A stretch of 64,000 bases of DNA from Latrodectus hesperus (Eukaryota; Arthropoda; Arachnida; Araneae; Theridiidae). Below the pieces are notes generated by a model, which did no database searches, was not told where the DNA came from, and saw nothing but the letters and a program-made list of their open reading frames with translations. Positions within the stretch are counted from its first letter, which is position 1; each line of letters starts with the position of its first letter. The position numbers and the translations under genes were made by a program. The stretch lies in assembly GCA_037975125.1 (NCBI GenBank), contig CM075856.1, positions 6,023,078 through 6,087,077 on the forward strand, written 5' to 3'. Positions 26,101 to 41,100 of this stretch are shown here, piece by piece.

Positions 26101-29100
26101 TATACTGATAATTTACAATATGAGTTTTTTTCTATTTATTTATTTTTTTCTCATGAAAAAAATTTAAGAATGAGATACTCAAGTAAAATATGTAAAAGAA
26201 TTTCAGGATCTGATCAGAAGACATTTTTTTAATCAGTCTGGGAAAATGGTATTTTATTATTATTTAATCAGATGAAAATAATTTTCTTTTAAATTTATAC
26301 TTTAGCATTTTACCACATTTTACTAATTTAATAAAATCTCTTCATATAAAACTTGAGCATTGCAAGAATTTTCACTATCATTATTTTATTTAGTTAGCTT
26401 AAAGAATGTCTCTTTTAACACTAATCATACTGACACTTATTAGATACCTAGTTTACCATAGCGGGTCAAATGACCCGAAATTTACGTTTCCTACTTTTAT
26501 GTATGAAATATGGATGTTGGGAAGGAAATAAAAATATAATGATAATAAAATATGTATTATAATTATATGAAATAGTATTTTTACAATTTCTATTTCAAAC
26601 GCAAAAAATAAGAGTTGTTTTTATACATCACATTTTTTACACATAAGTTTTTCCATCGCACATTTCCCGCAAACAAATTTTTTACAATTGGAGCAAATTT
26701 TATTAGTTTTATTATCTTTGCAGTATCCTATTTGACACCTCTTACGTTTATTAGAATCTGTAACAGGGTTAGGCAACGATCGTTTAGTATTTGCTTTTTC
26801 TTTTGGTTGTTCACGGGCAACTTGAAAATCGTCGGCAAGTTCTACTGCTAGCTTGAGTAAAAAATCTTGTCTCAAGATATTATCTCCTGTCGTTTGCTTG
26901 TATAAAATCCAGGCATTTATACCAGCTAAATCAAGGATATAGAAAAAAACTTGGAGTGGCTATCTGCAAGACTTTGTAGTAAATTTCCTCGCCATTTGAT
27001 CGGTCATGTTTTCGTCCACAACCGATATTCACAATATTTTCCTCTTCATTGTCAGTATCTGTAGATTCAGACTCATTTTCGTTTGTAACCAATATATCTT
27101 CGTTTTCAGAAAATTCATCTTCACCGATTTCCGAAAACTCTTCTCCAATCTTCTAAGAACTTGGACTGTCTCGTTCGTTTTGACATTTTATGGGTAAATA
27201 GTTACCTGTATCACTAATAAAGCTATCAAAATAAAATAAAAACTATGTACTAAACTTTTCTTTTTTTTGCTACCTTTTTTACACAAAAATCTAGTTTCAA
27301 TCTAAAATTTTGATATTTTCTTGAATTATTCTCAGCTATTTTGATTGAACTACTTTACGTAACAGTCTTTGCATACATTTGCAGTTTACTGAATACAATA
27401 AGATGAGCAATATGTATTGATAAGCTTATAAAACAAAAAAAATGTTCTCCGGGTCAAATGACCTGATGTGGTAGACAACGGTATACGACAGTTATTACTC
27501 AAAATAAACAAAACAAAAAATTATAAAAATAGTATAAGAACAGTAGACTTTATTAGTCAGAAAAAGTCAGTTAAATTTGGAGAAGTAATAAGATAATATG
27601 TGCATTATCAATGCAAAAGTTCAAAATGGGTCATTTGACCCGTTATGGTATGATTAGTGTTAAAGATTCTGTGAACAATATAGGGATTGATTTATACATG
27701 CTAGTACATTCATTTATTAAATGCCATAGATTGCTGGACAAAAGTATCATATTTATGGATAAAATTATTATGTGAATCTCTTTAAACAGCTTATTAGAAA
27801 ACAACAGCAAACTTGTTTCAGGATGATAAATGTTGATTTATTGCATTAGATTTAAAATTCTGAAAGGAATGTACAAGTGTGTCAGCTTTTATCAATTTAG
27901 CTCAGTTCTCTAAAATATAATCAGGCTATTTACTTGAAAAAATCCTTAGTTAAGCAGTACATGAAATAGATATTGTTAAATTATGTAATGGTTATGAAAC
28001 AACTAGAATTAATTTAAATTGATTATCTCGTATATCTTTGAAAGAATTCAAAAGGGCAATCCAAAAGGTAAAATTATAAGTGAAAGCTCTTATGACTTCA
28101 TTTTCAAGACTAAAGGTCTCTTCGTTCGTTATTATCGCTGTTATTATCAATGTCAGGATAATAAATTTTATTACTATTATCTTTGACAGAATTAGGAATA
28201 GTTGAGAACAATCAATGTTATTTGCAATTCTAAAACTGAAAAAGTAGAAATATCTCAATTATCATATTTCTCTGTATATAATCCACTGCAGTATATTACC
28301 TGCAAGATTTTTTTTTTTTTGAATAAAAGAAAAAATATCTCATAATCTGCAGCAATTTTTCCAGCAGTTAGTCAAAAATATATATTGCTGTTAATGTGGT
28401 GTCATATAAAATAAAAAGATACAGTATGATTAAAAATATAAAAAATTATACAGAAAAAACATTTATTATAAAAAAAATCTGATTGTGTGTGTGTGTGGGT
28501 CCTATTTGGAATTACTTGGTCTTTAAGTGCAGTAAACTAAGATGAAAGAACTAAATCAGTCACCAGAAATGATAATTCCTAGTAAATTCTAATAAAACTT
28601 ATCAATTTTTAGTTTTTAATAACTTTTAAAACAAGGTTGGACATATTTTAAAAATAAACTGTATTTGTTTCATTTATAATTGAATTAAAGTAATATACTA
28701 TGCATTAGTTTTTCACTATACATTAACATGTTTGTTACATTCCCCCCCTTCATTTTTCCTCCAAATTTTTGAGTTCAAAATTTACGGTGTAACTTACACA
28801 CTTTCGTTTCCCCATGATGATATACAGACTTGAATACTTTCAGATTGAAACAGCTTAGCCATAATAAAAGGCTAATAGCAATTGTAATGTATCCAAGAAG
28901 TTGAATTCATTTTTAAACATAATTGGAGAAAACTGCTGAAATAAGTCAGCTGAGTCATGGCACCATCTGTTATTTATTTTATAAAATGCAGAATGTTTTT
29001 ATCATATTTTCTGTGGCGTTGTATAATATGTACAACAGAATTTGAAACTTTTATAACTCATAGTCTGCGGATTATATACAAGAAAATATGGTAATTCAAA

Positions 29101-32100
29101 ATTACCTCACTTCTCTAGAATAGAAAACTAATCAGAATTTTACTGTACCTAAAGAAAATAAAATCATTTTCTTATCAAAATAACTCAAAAAAACATTGCA
29201 TTTCCTAATTTCAAAGACCTTAACATGAGTTATCTGAGGGCAGTAAAACAAGGGAAAAAAATCAAATTTTGAGTCTAATATTAAAAAATATAGATGTGCA
29301 AATAAAATTAATTTTTTTCAATAAAAATTCCTGTTTATTTTTTTTCTCTTTTTTGAACACAAATTTATAACATGAATTAATTATATTATAAAATTGAATA
29401 AAACAATAAATGTTTTTTATTTGAAAGAATATATACCTGTGTGCCACTAATATTACATGGACTTAAAAGGTATTCATAGATAATTATTTTAATTTGAAAT
29501 TTTCCTTGGTGGTAATTTTTTAAAGTAGCCCTCAATGGCATTTTTACTCTTTTTTTTTAATTTAAAGAATAATTATTTCTATAATTGTGAAGAAAATTTA
29601 TATTCTTTTAAAGGATTATTTTCAATGTTAAAGTATTTTACTGCATCATAAATTTTGACATTTTTTAATGAGCTTTAAATCAAGTTAATTTCACTGACCC
29701 TCACTTGAATAAATGAAAAACATAGGCAACCCATGTTAAAGAAACTATGCAAATTACGCAGACCCAAATTGTCTACAAATTAGTAGGAATTCAAAATTAA
29801 ATATAATTATTTTATAAATCAATTATATTTGTGTGCTATTTATACAAGCCAATATATATGTCAGCTCTAGTTGTTAACAAATAAAATTATTAGTTACTAA
29901 AAAATATTGTTTACAAATAAAATATTAAACAAACTAATTTGTTTCATAGACATTAATATTTTTGAGTATTTAATATTGAAATATTTATTGAATATATTAT
30001 GAATAAATTCTAAGAGAATCTTACTCTTCCAAAATTAATCTATTTTCAATTTTAATAACCTAAGTAATAAAATTAGACCTATATCTATTCTTACTCCTTA
30101 GTGCTCTAATGACCTCACTTATCTTCCCTCAATCAATCAATCATCTCTGTCAATCTGAAACTCACCCTTCAGCCTATTTTCCAGTTCACAGGGCAATCTA
30201 TTATACTAATGACCATCTCTCCCCCCTTAATGAGTTCCCACAGTTACCATGTAGTAAACATCTGAGGAAAACAATAATAAGTGGGAAGAATTTTATGAGA
30301 AACATTTCCCTGGAAACAAAGAAAAGTAAAAATAAATTTTAAAAAATTGCCATCATAGCTTATGTCACATAATTTAATACATTTCATTATAAAAATAATT
30401 ATAATGAATTAGCTTGAAACACAAAACAATATATATATTAAAATTTATTAATAATTACATCCATGCATGTTAAGAAATATGTTTTAAACTTAAATTAGAG
30501 ATATGTGTTCTTGATACTGGAACTCTGTCAAAATCATAAAATTACCCTTTAGTGTCACATACAGTTATAGTAAGAGATAGAAAAGAGAGCTGAAGCATTG
30601 CATTTCACCTTGACACTAATACTCAGTTGTCAGTTATATAGTAAAATATTTTAATCTATTACTAAACATAATTAAGAATCCTGTTATATGAAATCAGTAT
30701 TAGTAAGAATAATTCATAAAAAATATGAAGTATGTGGAGAACTTGATATGTAAATGATGCATAGAAAGACTTATTTTTTGTTTATTCAATCAGATATCCA
30801 CTCTATAACTTTATTAACAATGCGCAATCAAAAGCTATTCAATAGAAAATATTATCAATAAAATTATAAGCATTCATAAATTTTTTTTGGTTCATATAAT
30901 TTTGGGAATATTTATCTCAATTTGGAAACAGTGTATTTCAAATGTTATGTTCAACAGTATTAAATTTTTTGGGAATGAAGCATTGTTTAAACTGAACAAT
31001 CCTCTGAGCTTTTTTTTTTTTTTTTTTTAAACCAAATGTAGAATAATTGTTATGTAGATTGCTTATAAATGAGTTACTTTTTTAGTCAAATTAGATATTT
31101 ATTGTATTGGCAGCTTGCAATTTATTTTAGTAAAATTTTTAATTTTAAAGTTAGACTATCTAAACATCAAATAAATTTTAAAAAAATTAATTCTGCAGTT
31201 TTTTAATTGAAGCTTGTTAAAATAACCCTCTGATGTAAGCAAATAATAAATAATTTTTAATCAAACATGAAGCAAATTTTAATTAAATTAAAGAAAATCT
31301 TGAGCTAATGAAACCAGGCATTTGTCATGTAAGCATGGTAAAGTGACAAATAATAATATTTTGTTTGATATATTTAGTGAAAAAAATTTAGTTTCACCCT
31401 CAGTTTTTTACATACGATATTTTATTCCCATTTATATTTATATCTTTATTAAAACACAAAAATCAGAATGAAATGTTATACTGAGTGTCTTTTTATTCAT
31501 ATAAATGAAATTTATAAATTTTCCCGTTTTTAAAGAATATAAATCTTTTTGTACTTCAAATAAATGAGTTGCATTCTTAAATTGAACTACAGATGTTCAA
31601 TATTTACAACTTGTGATTTATCTTATTTTGAATTTTTAATTTAAAAAATAGGCAATGTACACACTAAATGGCAAAATATTTTTTATTCAGCGGTTTTTTT
31701 TATTGAAATTTATATTACATACAAAGTTAATTAAAACAAATCATGTGTGCAAAAAATGCTTTAAACAATTCTTATTTTGAATTGACAGATATTTTAGGCT
31801 TTGGAAAAAAACTTGAGATGCTAATTTATAATTAAAGCATGATAGTGTCAAAAACAATTTAGTCAAATTCATTTTATCATGGGAATACAGAAATAAGAAG
31901 GAAACGTGATAATACAATTCACACTTCTTTGTTACTTTCATATTATCACATCCACCTTATCTGCGAAAAAATAAATGTCTTCAGCACCATATAAAATACA
32001 AATAAAGCTGTTATCTATTTCTATTTTAAATATAGTGCTAAGATATAAGCAAACTATTCCGCTTTTCCTTCATTTTTCGAAAAATATTAAAACTTGCAAA

Positions 32101-35100
32101 CATAAATAGACAAATTGACTAACACGAACCTCGTTTCAAATTAGACCGGGAATAAGAAACCATAGGGTTGCTAATATTAAGTCTGAAAAATAGTCACATT
32201 TTATACCGCCAAATTATTGCAACTACTCTCTTCAAGTGCGCATGCGTTAGAATTCCCATTTGGAACCGACGTTCCGGGCCCGGTCTCGAGACGCTTGTAA
32301 AATATCTTGAAATGCACACCTAGAACAATTATGTTTTTCTATGGGGCTTCTATTGTTAATTTTTGTAAAATAGCATTTTTACCACGCTGATAACTAGTTT
32401 TGGTTAAATTTCTGGAACGATTCTCGTTAATGTTTATGGCCAAGTTGTCCGCCATTCTTTTCGTTTTTCTGCGGCGAAATCTATTTTTGAGAGTATTGTA
32501 TATTTGGAAGGGGGAAAGGGATGTTGCAAACATACAAGGTTTACTTTGAAAAGGAGGCGTGGTCAAAGAACGAGCGGGAAAACACAAAATATGAAGAGAG
32601 TTAAGAAAAATATAGAGAAAGAATTAGCACAATATTCAATGATAAATAAGAAAAAATGGAAAAGCCAAGAATAATAAAAATAGAATTTGCAGTTATGTTC
32701 ACTATTTAATAATAACCAGCACCTATAAAATTAAAAAATTTTATAAATTTTATTTTTATAGTTAATAATTTATTTTTGTTTTAATTTATTGAATTATTTG
32801 TATAAATTTTTTTAAATTTTATGGTTGTATCAGTATTTTAACCAAATATATCAGTAGATATTTTTTGTGTAAATTATTAGCAATTTAAAAAATTAGCTAG
32901 ATTAAATAAAGAATTTAATTTAAATGCTTAATACTGTAAAATAACCAGCAAATAGAAAAAAATACATTTTGTGTAAAAAAATTAAAGAGAATTAAGGCTT
33001 TTTTGATGAAGGCTGCTTGAAAATTTTTACTATTAATAAACATATTTTGATGTACTCAATTTTTTGTAAACTTTAATTTTTTTCAGTTATTTTGAAAATT
33101 TCTAGATTTTTTGTTGAAACACAAAAATTTGAATAATAACCACTCATTAAATAAAACAAAAAATTAAGTAATACTTAATGTTTTCACTGGTCTTATCTTG
33201 TATTGATTACATCTGTGTTTGTATTTATCTGCAAGGTCTTCTGTTTTACGCAGACCAGACACTGTTCATCATTCTGCTTTAGGGTATGTTTTGCTGTATT
33301 CTGCATATCTCTTGTCCAGAATCTTTGCGATTTCTCACCACTGCTATTAGATCTGAGATTAATGCAGCTGTCTCTCAATTGTTATACCAAAATCATGTCT
33401 GACACCCAGTACTCAATATGTTCCTTGGCTCCTACTCCTGCATTGAAGAGATTGGATGCTGTAGGGTCAAGCATCATACAATCTTTTTCTCACTCAAACA
33501 AAACGTCATCTTTTATTGACAGACCTATGTGATGTCTATTATATTAAAATAGACATGCATTCACATCCATCTTGGTATAACCCACAGTTAACTATTATTA
33601 ATCCTTTTGAGCAATATAGAAAATCAGGCACAACTATTATTTCAACATCTTTTCTTGTTACACCATTGAAAGTATTCTTACATGTGGGTATTCATTGATG
33701 GTTCCCTGTGGCATAAATTTTAACAACACAATTTATAGTTACAGCCTCCGTATGTCCTGCTTTCTTTTTACCGCTGAAGCTGCGACAATGCTAAATGCTT
33801 GAGCTTGTGTATACCATAAACTCTTTAAAATTCTGTGTGTATACTGACATCCTATTGTGTCCAGGATTTTCCAAATATTGGATTCTCTTGCTGGTAAAAA
33901 ATATGATAAAGTTCTGTTGGATCCCCCATAGATCTTGAAAGCAATGGAAATGCTAGTGCAGCTGCCAAAACTGCATTGAATTTACTTCATTAATTTATCC
34001 CTCTTTTTAATGTGAGAAAGATTAATATAAAGTTTTTGCATGTTTATTCTCTAGCAGTAGGAGTGTGTACGTCTTCAATAAATTACGTCCCATGTTCCCA
34101 CCCATCATTCCATTATCTGTTTTACCATTACAAAGTGCCGATGTCTGTTTGACTCACCTTCGTATCAGATACACACATTCCACACAGACATTTATTATTA
34201 AGTGAACTAAATCCATGGTGTGAGATGTATGCTGAACTTTATACTATTCATCATATTTTAATATGAAGTCATGCTTTTAACCAAAAATGTTTATTTTTTT
34301 TAAAAAATCTATTTCTTTTTTTGACTTTTTTCTGATTTATTAGGGGAATTACCAAATAGAAACCTTTTCCTTTCTCCAATTAATTTAAATTTTATATTTT
34401 AAAAGTAGATTTTCATAATTTATCTAATTTTTAATTTGATATATGGATTTTAAATTATATACAGTTTTTTGTTTTATTTTGGTTTTAATGCTGCTGCTTG
34501 GGGTTTTTATAATTTAATAAATAAATAAATAAAAAGGCTTAAGTTTTGGCACATCTAGTACTCTTTGGACATTGCGCCAGAAAACTCAACCAACTAACCG
34601 GAATATGTTGTAAAGAAATATTTATTACTGAACTTTAATTGTTTAATATAATGTAATAAGTTTATATTTCATGTTCTTCAATTGTGAAAATGAATCATGT
34701 AATTTAATGTATTAGGTTACGATTTTGATGTAAAAGAGTCAGTTTTGTGGAAAAATTAAAATAATTTCTTTTTTATGAATTTCATATTTAGTTCAAAACT
34801 AATGTGAAACATAAATCCTTTTTATTGTATATTTTTATGATCAAGCCTCTATTTAATGTACTTTTGTGTAAACATAAATTCGATTATAGAAAGTTTAATT
34901 GATTTTTTCTAAGTATATTAAAGTTGGATATGAAACAAGGCAGTATTATATACAAATGTGTATAGTTACTTTCTGTTATTAATTCCAAGTAAACTCCTTT
35001 ATTGAAATAAATAAAGAACAAAAAAAAATACAGCATATAATAATTGCTCTTTTTTTAACTCTAAACTGAGAATGGAGTCAGCTGGACTTTATAAAATTGA

Positions 35101-38100
35101 GGAACATAAGAATAAAAATGCTTTGTAGATGTTATAAATAATTTTGGAAAATTTATAGTATATGTATAAGAAATAGAAAGAATTGCCATCAAATCCTTAA
35201 AGATATAAAAATTAGTTTTAATGTAATAATACTAATAATTTTTATTTCTTCAGGAATAATAAAATATTTGGCATATGTACTTTTTGAATATTTTTAAAAT
35301 AATTTGAAATTTAACAGAAGAAAACAATATTTTTATTAATCAGTAATGATTAAAAGAATAGATTGTTTAAATCAAAACTTTGTAACTAATAATTATTGGT
35401 TTGATTTTTACATTTACATTTATCGCCGAGCTGGCAGCCGAATGGTTAGCGCTCTTGCCTTCGGTTCAACAGTTCGTGGGTTCGAATCCCACCTTGGGCG
35501 TGGATGTTTGTAGTGGTTCCGAATCCACTTTAAACCGTAAGTCCCGGTCTAATTAGCCCTCGTGTGCAAAAAATGACCGTTGAGCGACAAACAAACCAAA
35601 ATTTTACATTTATCATTTGTTTTATTTAAATATTCTTAAACATTGTGTTTTTTGCTTATAATAAGTTAGTACTATGGAAGTATATGTAAATAGATTTAAA
35701 AACCTTTTATGTGCAATATTTAAGAAAGTAATAAAGAATTTTATATGCTTAAATGAAAGGATTTCTGTTGTAGTAGACGTAATTTAATGCTTTTGAAATA
35801 ATTATTTAATTTAGATATTTTAACTGAATAACTTTCAGTTGTATTTGTCTTTTCAATTTCTTTCCAATTATTTTAAATTGATTTCTGAAGATAACTTGAT
35901 TTTATAATTTTTCCTTCCTGTAACTTTAATCATTTCAATAACTTCTAATCAAACTGGTAGAACTCCATTGGAGTACAGAGAAGTTCACTGGTGTCCGCGT
36001 CCACACCCATGGTAACTAATAGAAGCTGTTGTATGTCTGAGGTATTAGAGATTTCTGTATTTGGGAGTTGTTTCCTGTTGTAGTAGTTAAATTGGAGCTG
36101 CGTAATTGCAATTTCTTCAGCCGGAATTTTCTGTATCTTATTGAATTTGCTACGAATAAAAGTCTTGTGTCTTTTAAGGGATTGTTTTATTGGTTATTAT
36201 ATTGCGCTACATTCTATCATTGCTAATCTGTTCATAAAGCTTAAGTTGCTTGTGTGTAAAATCTATATTATAGATATTCAATTATTTATATTATACCCCA
36301 TTTTATTGTTATGATTTGCGTGACAGAAAGTTTTGCTATTTTATTGCTAAATTTTAAGCTACTTGTTTTTTACTCGTTATCATTGGAAAATATTATGAAA
36401 CTCTTCCGAACAAATATGGGAATGCTGCTTCTCAATCCTTGAAACAGATATCCATCTTCTGAAAATATAAGAAGTTAAAGGATTTAAAATTAATTTTTGA
36501 AAAAAAATTTAAATCTGAAATTTATCATTAATCAACAATGTCAAAATAATTCATTTATAAGACCATTTGTGCAATATTTATTTTCCTCTTCATGAAACTT
36601 GTGTTCCTGCATATACTGTGATTAGACTGATTATGATGCTAAAAACCCATTTCCCCCTTGAATTGATATGGTTTTCAAAAGTATATCTGTTGGTATTGGA
36701 ACTAAAATTTGTAAAGTTTAGATTTTAACTTTGGATTTAGATTTAAAATACTGAAATGTTGGTTTTAGAATTCATCAAAACCTGTTAGCCTTTTTTATCC
36801 TTTTTTTATTAGCCATTTTTTTCAAAACCTGTTGCTGTGAGAAATAAATGATGTTGGAAGATACTTGAAAAAAAAATGTTACTTATCATTTGCATTACAA
36901 GTGGTATAGGGAATTGAAACCTTTTGGATTTCGTACCTAAGAAAGATTATTACAGCAATCATTATCAAAAAACAAGAAACCATTGTCAAAACAATGTACA
37001 CGTCATATACAGTAGATGCTTATTTTTACAACCATTTAGAAACCTGTTAAATAGTTCTGTAGATAAAAAATATAACTGCTTGATTTAAACACTATTTTTT
37101 TTTCTTGATTTAAACATTATTTTTTTTACCATTTCTCTTTATAAATAAATTATTATTAGTAAAATTATTTAATATGCATTGTATAAATTCCTGTTGTAGT
37201 AGTTAAAAAAATGCAAAATAAAATTCATAATTAAAAGCAATTCTACATTTTATTTTATTGAAGAAAAAAAGGATTTTGTGTGTTGAAGAAACTTATAGTT
37301 TTTGCACAAAGAAACAGTTACCATAAAATTCTTACTCGTGGTATAATACGGTTAATGGAGTTTCAATATGGCTGTATGAGCTTATCAGAGTGTTCTGGGT
37401 GTCCATTTCAGGTTATGACTGAAACTTTTTATAAATTCCATGATATTGTGTATGAAACACTTGATGAAAGTATGAAATAATAAGATAAATGTTTCAAATG
37501 AACATGTATTCACTAATTTCCATGAATACCTAAGCATGGTAAAGTTATCAGCCAGATGAGTGCGGCAGTTTTTAACGGTGAACTTGTAAACTAACCTAAA
37601 ATAGTGTTACTACTTAAATGGATTACACAGAAACTGTTAAGCAAATTGAGCAAATTTTTATGACATTATATTAAAGTCAAAAAAACAGGTGTACATTACT
37701 ATACACTAAAAATTATCGAACACTAAATAGTGTTGAAATAGTATTGAACCTGCTCTGAAAAAAAGGAAGAAAGTTGCATTGTTTAGAAAAATTATAACTT
37801 GTTTCCTGGGACTCCAAGTGAATAATTCTGATTGACTATATGTAAAAAGGAAAAACATTTATTGAACAATTATGCTGATTTCTTTAAGCATTCCATAAAA
37901 AAATTTAAAGATTAGAAGATCCATTTGTCTCAGAACATGTTTTTTTCATCACAGTATTGCAACATTTCACCTGTCTACAAGCATTTCTCTTAAAATGGTT
38001 GAATCTAGCTATGAGTTGCTTTCTTGCTCATCCTATTTTCCTGACTTGGTTTCTATTGATTTTTTTTTCTTTTTCCAAATTTTAAAAAATATCTTAATGG

Positions 38101-41100
38101 AGAGAGATTTTCTTATAATGGTAAGGTCATTAATGCCATTTGGAAGGATTAAAAAACAGTTAGAACATTGTTGAAATAAGCCTATTATTACAAAAGGAGA
38201 TTGTCATAAAAGAAAATGCATTTTAGTTGGTATATTGGTTTTTCATTCCTAAGTCACTGACTTATTAATTTGCATTTGTGTATGTAAATATATATAGACA
38301 TTATATTCATTGATTTTTCTTTATACATTTTCTTGATTCTAAATTTAATAAAAATTTGTTAAAGTAATTTATAATTGAATAAAGATTGTGAAATTTTGTA
38401 TAATTTACAGTAATTCTAAAGCTAATATTACCATCATATTCTTTTTTCTCAATATTTATGGTTTTAATAATTTTCAATTTCTAGACATATGTGAATCCCA
38501 AGCCATTTCTCTACAAATTGATTGGAAAGGTGATACGTGTTAAATTAATATGGGGCATGGAGTATATAGGACAGTTGAAATATGCTGATGCTTACATAAA
38601 TTTGGCAGTTAGTATCTTTTCTATTCTACAAATGTTAAAAGCATATTTTTAAATTTCAAATATTTTTTATAAATGCCAAATTAGGCTTTATTCTATGTTT
38701 TTTTTTCTTTCTCCCAAACATATTTTATTACTACAGAAATTTTAAGATAATAAAATTCAGAATTATTGAATAAAGAATTCTAGTTGTTTTGGTAGAACTT
38801 GTCATGCATTATAAAAATATTTTTGCTGATGCTTATTTTTTTGATTCTTTAAATTTGGAAGCAATATTTTTTGTATTCAAGTTTTATAATATTGCACAGA
38901 AGCTTTAATTAATAATTTAATATTAATTTTATTTTGAGAAGAAGTCTTGTATATGCTTTTATTCAGTCTGTGTACAATGAGACTCCATCAAATCAAATTT
39001 TTAACAGAAAACAAAATTTTTTGTTTCTATTTAATTATTATATTAATTTTTTGTATCTATTAATTATAAAAATTTTTCATTTTTCAAGTTATTATTAGTC
39101 AAGTTATCATTTTTATATGTATTCCATGCATTGGAATTATCACATTTGTTTGACATCTAAATAATTACTGTCTGATTTTAGCAAACAAATTACAAAAATT
39201 TTTAATCTATGTATAAGGTGCTTAATTAAGCTTATAAACTGATTTTAACAGAGTATAGTTATATGGTATTTGGTTTCCTAAAAATGAAAATTATTTATTG
39301 GAGTATCTGACAATTCTATATTTTCAAAATTCATTGTATTTCAAAAGAAAATATTTTATTATAATGAATTTTCCTGTATATAATCAATTGCTGCATTTTT
39401 TTCTCTCCTTAAGAAAAAATGATTCATAATCCATGGCAAAGGGTCTGATTTGACCATACTCAGATCCATCTAGTCGCAAAATACAACAAGCTTAGATAAT
39501 AAAGAAAATCACCACAAAAGCAATTTTGAGAAAATTCTAATAAAATTTATGGACTTAATGTTTTAGTTTTAAAATGAAATTAAACAAAATATATTTGTTT
39601 CTTTAATAATTAAATAAATGTTTTGTTTTTCACCTCACATTAACATTTATTGCCATTTCATTACTTTCCTTCTCTATAGCTATTTGTTTAACATTTGGTG
39701 TGTAATTTATATGATTTTGCTCTCATATAACATACGAATTTGAATAACTTCAGGCCAAAACAGTTTAGATCAAGACAAAATGCAAAATGATGATAGCAAT
39801 AGCACCAGAATACTTTTCTGAGCAACAAAATTTGTTCTTTAATGTAATCAAAACTGATAACAGCTGTAATAAGTCTTTCAAGTCATGGCATCATCTGTTT
39901 CAGGATTTTATAAAATATAAATGGCATTTCTTTCAGACTTTATTGTAAGTTGTTCTGATGGAGACTATTTTTATCAGATTATCCGTGAACTCGCGATACC
40001 ACGATTTACAACTTGATAATTATAAACATTTAAGTTTAGACAACCTAAAGGAAGTAGATAATTCTATCATGAATTTTGCATTGTAAATAAGCTGTCAGGG
40101 CTCATCCTCTTAATCAAATATCATCTTGTACGTGTTCAATACAATCTTAGAAATTTTTTAAATGAATTACAAATAAATGTGCATAAAAATAAAGTAAAAA
40201 ATATATTGGGTGTCAGCAAAAATCAAAATTTCAATGGTAGTTAATTAAAACTTAAAGAGAAAATTTCATTTTACAGAAATTGTTGCATAAAAAATTCAGG
40301 ATTTTGTCTTTAAATTTTTCACTTGCTGACTAAATACACCTAGGTTCCTTGTAAGCAAGAGGGGAAGAAGAGCAGGGTGAAGCCCATAGCATGAGAAAAA
40401 GAAAGGTGTCTAAATTGATCAAATTACTTAAGAAAAATTTTTCAAGATTTACTTTAAGTAAATGTAATGATGAATTTTGTTTGTGTATGTTATTGATTAA
40501 AGAAAGCTCTGAAATTGTGTATCATCCTAAGGAAATGCTGTTTTATATATATATATATATTGAGCTTTTTGTTGTAGCCCTTTAGTCAAGTGTTACATTA
40601 TACTTAAGAAAATTCCTGCTGAAATTTGTTTCTCATTAACAGAATTGTCTGTCCAAATTATTTGTCTCCATCAACAGACTGATTTCCTTCCAAGGAAAGT
40701 GAATTTTTTCTTTATTAGTGTACCATTTTATTCTGCTTTGCTAGTTTTCCTGTCACAAATGTTAATTTTCAGCAAAACTGTTTTATTAAAAAGAATGGGG
40801 ACTTTATGGCAAATGAAAACTTAGATGTGACTTTCAATGAAATTTGATTTTTGATGTTAAAAATTATTGCAGCAAGAATTTTTTCTCTATATTTGGTTAT
40901 TCAATAAACCTTTTTTCTAGAATAAATATATATTAACAAATTAAGATGTTAAATATTTAAAATTATTTCTTTAAAATCTCAATATTTATGTAATGCTTAA
41001 GCGATTTTGGAAATAATTGAATTGTGTGTAATTGTGTTGCCTTTATAATAAAAAATTGTTTTGTGGTACATCAAAAGCTCATCGAACAGAATGGTATTTA

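Noticed and set aside
26621..26875. Minus-strand Cys-rich protein as an independent zinc-finger gene
   Set aside because: It is the C-terminal zinc domain of the piggyBac transposase, inside TTAA-bounded inverted repeats.
35958..36212. Possible LTR (GAATAAAAGTCTTGTGTC region)
   Set aside because: No matching target duplication or clear TG...CA ends could be fixed; kept only as a note in the intron description.
36070..37210. LTR retrotransposon bounded by the repeated TTCCTGTTGTAGTAGTTAAA
   Set aside because: Similarity stops right after the 20-mer, so these are not paired LTRs.
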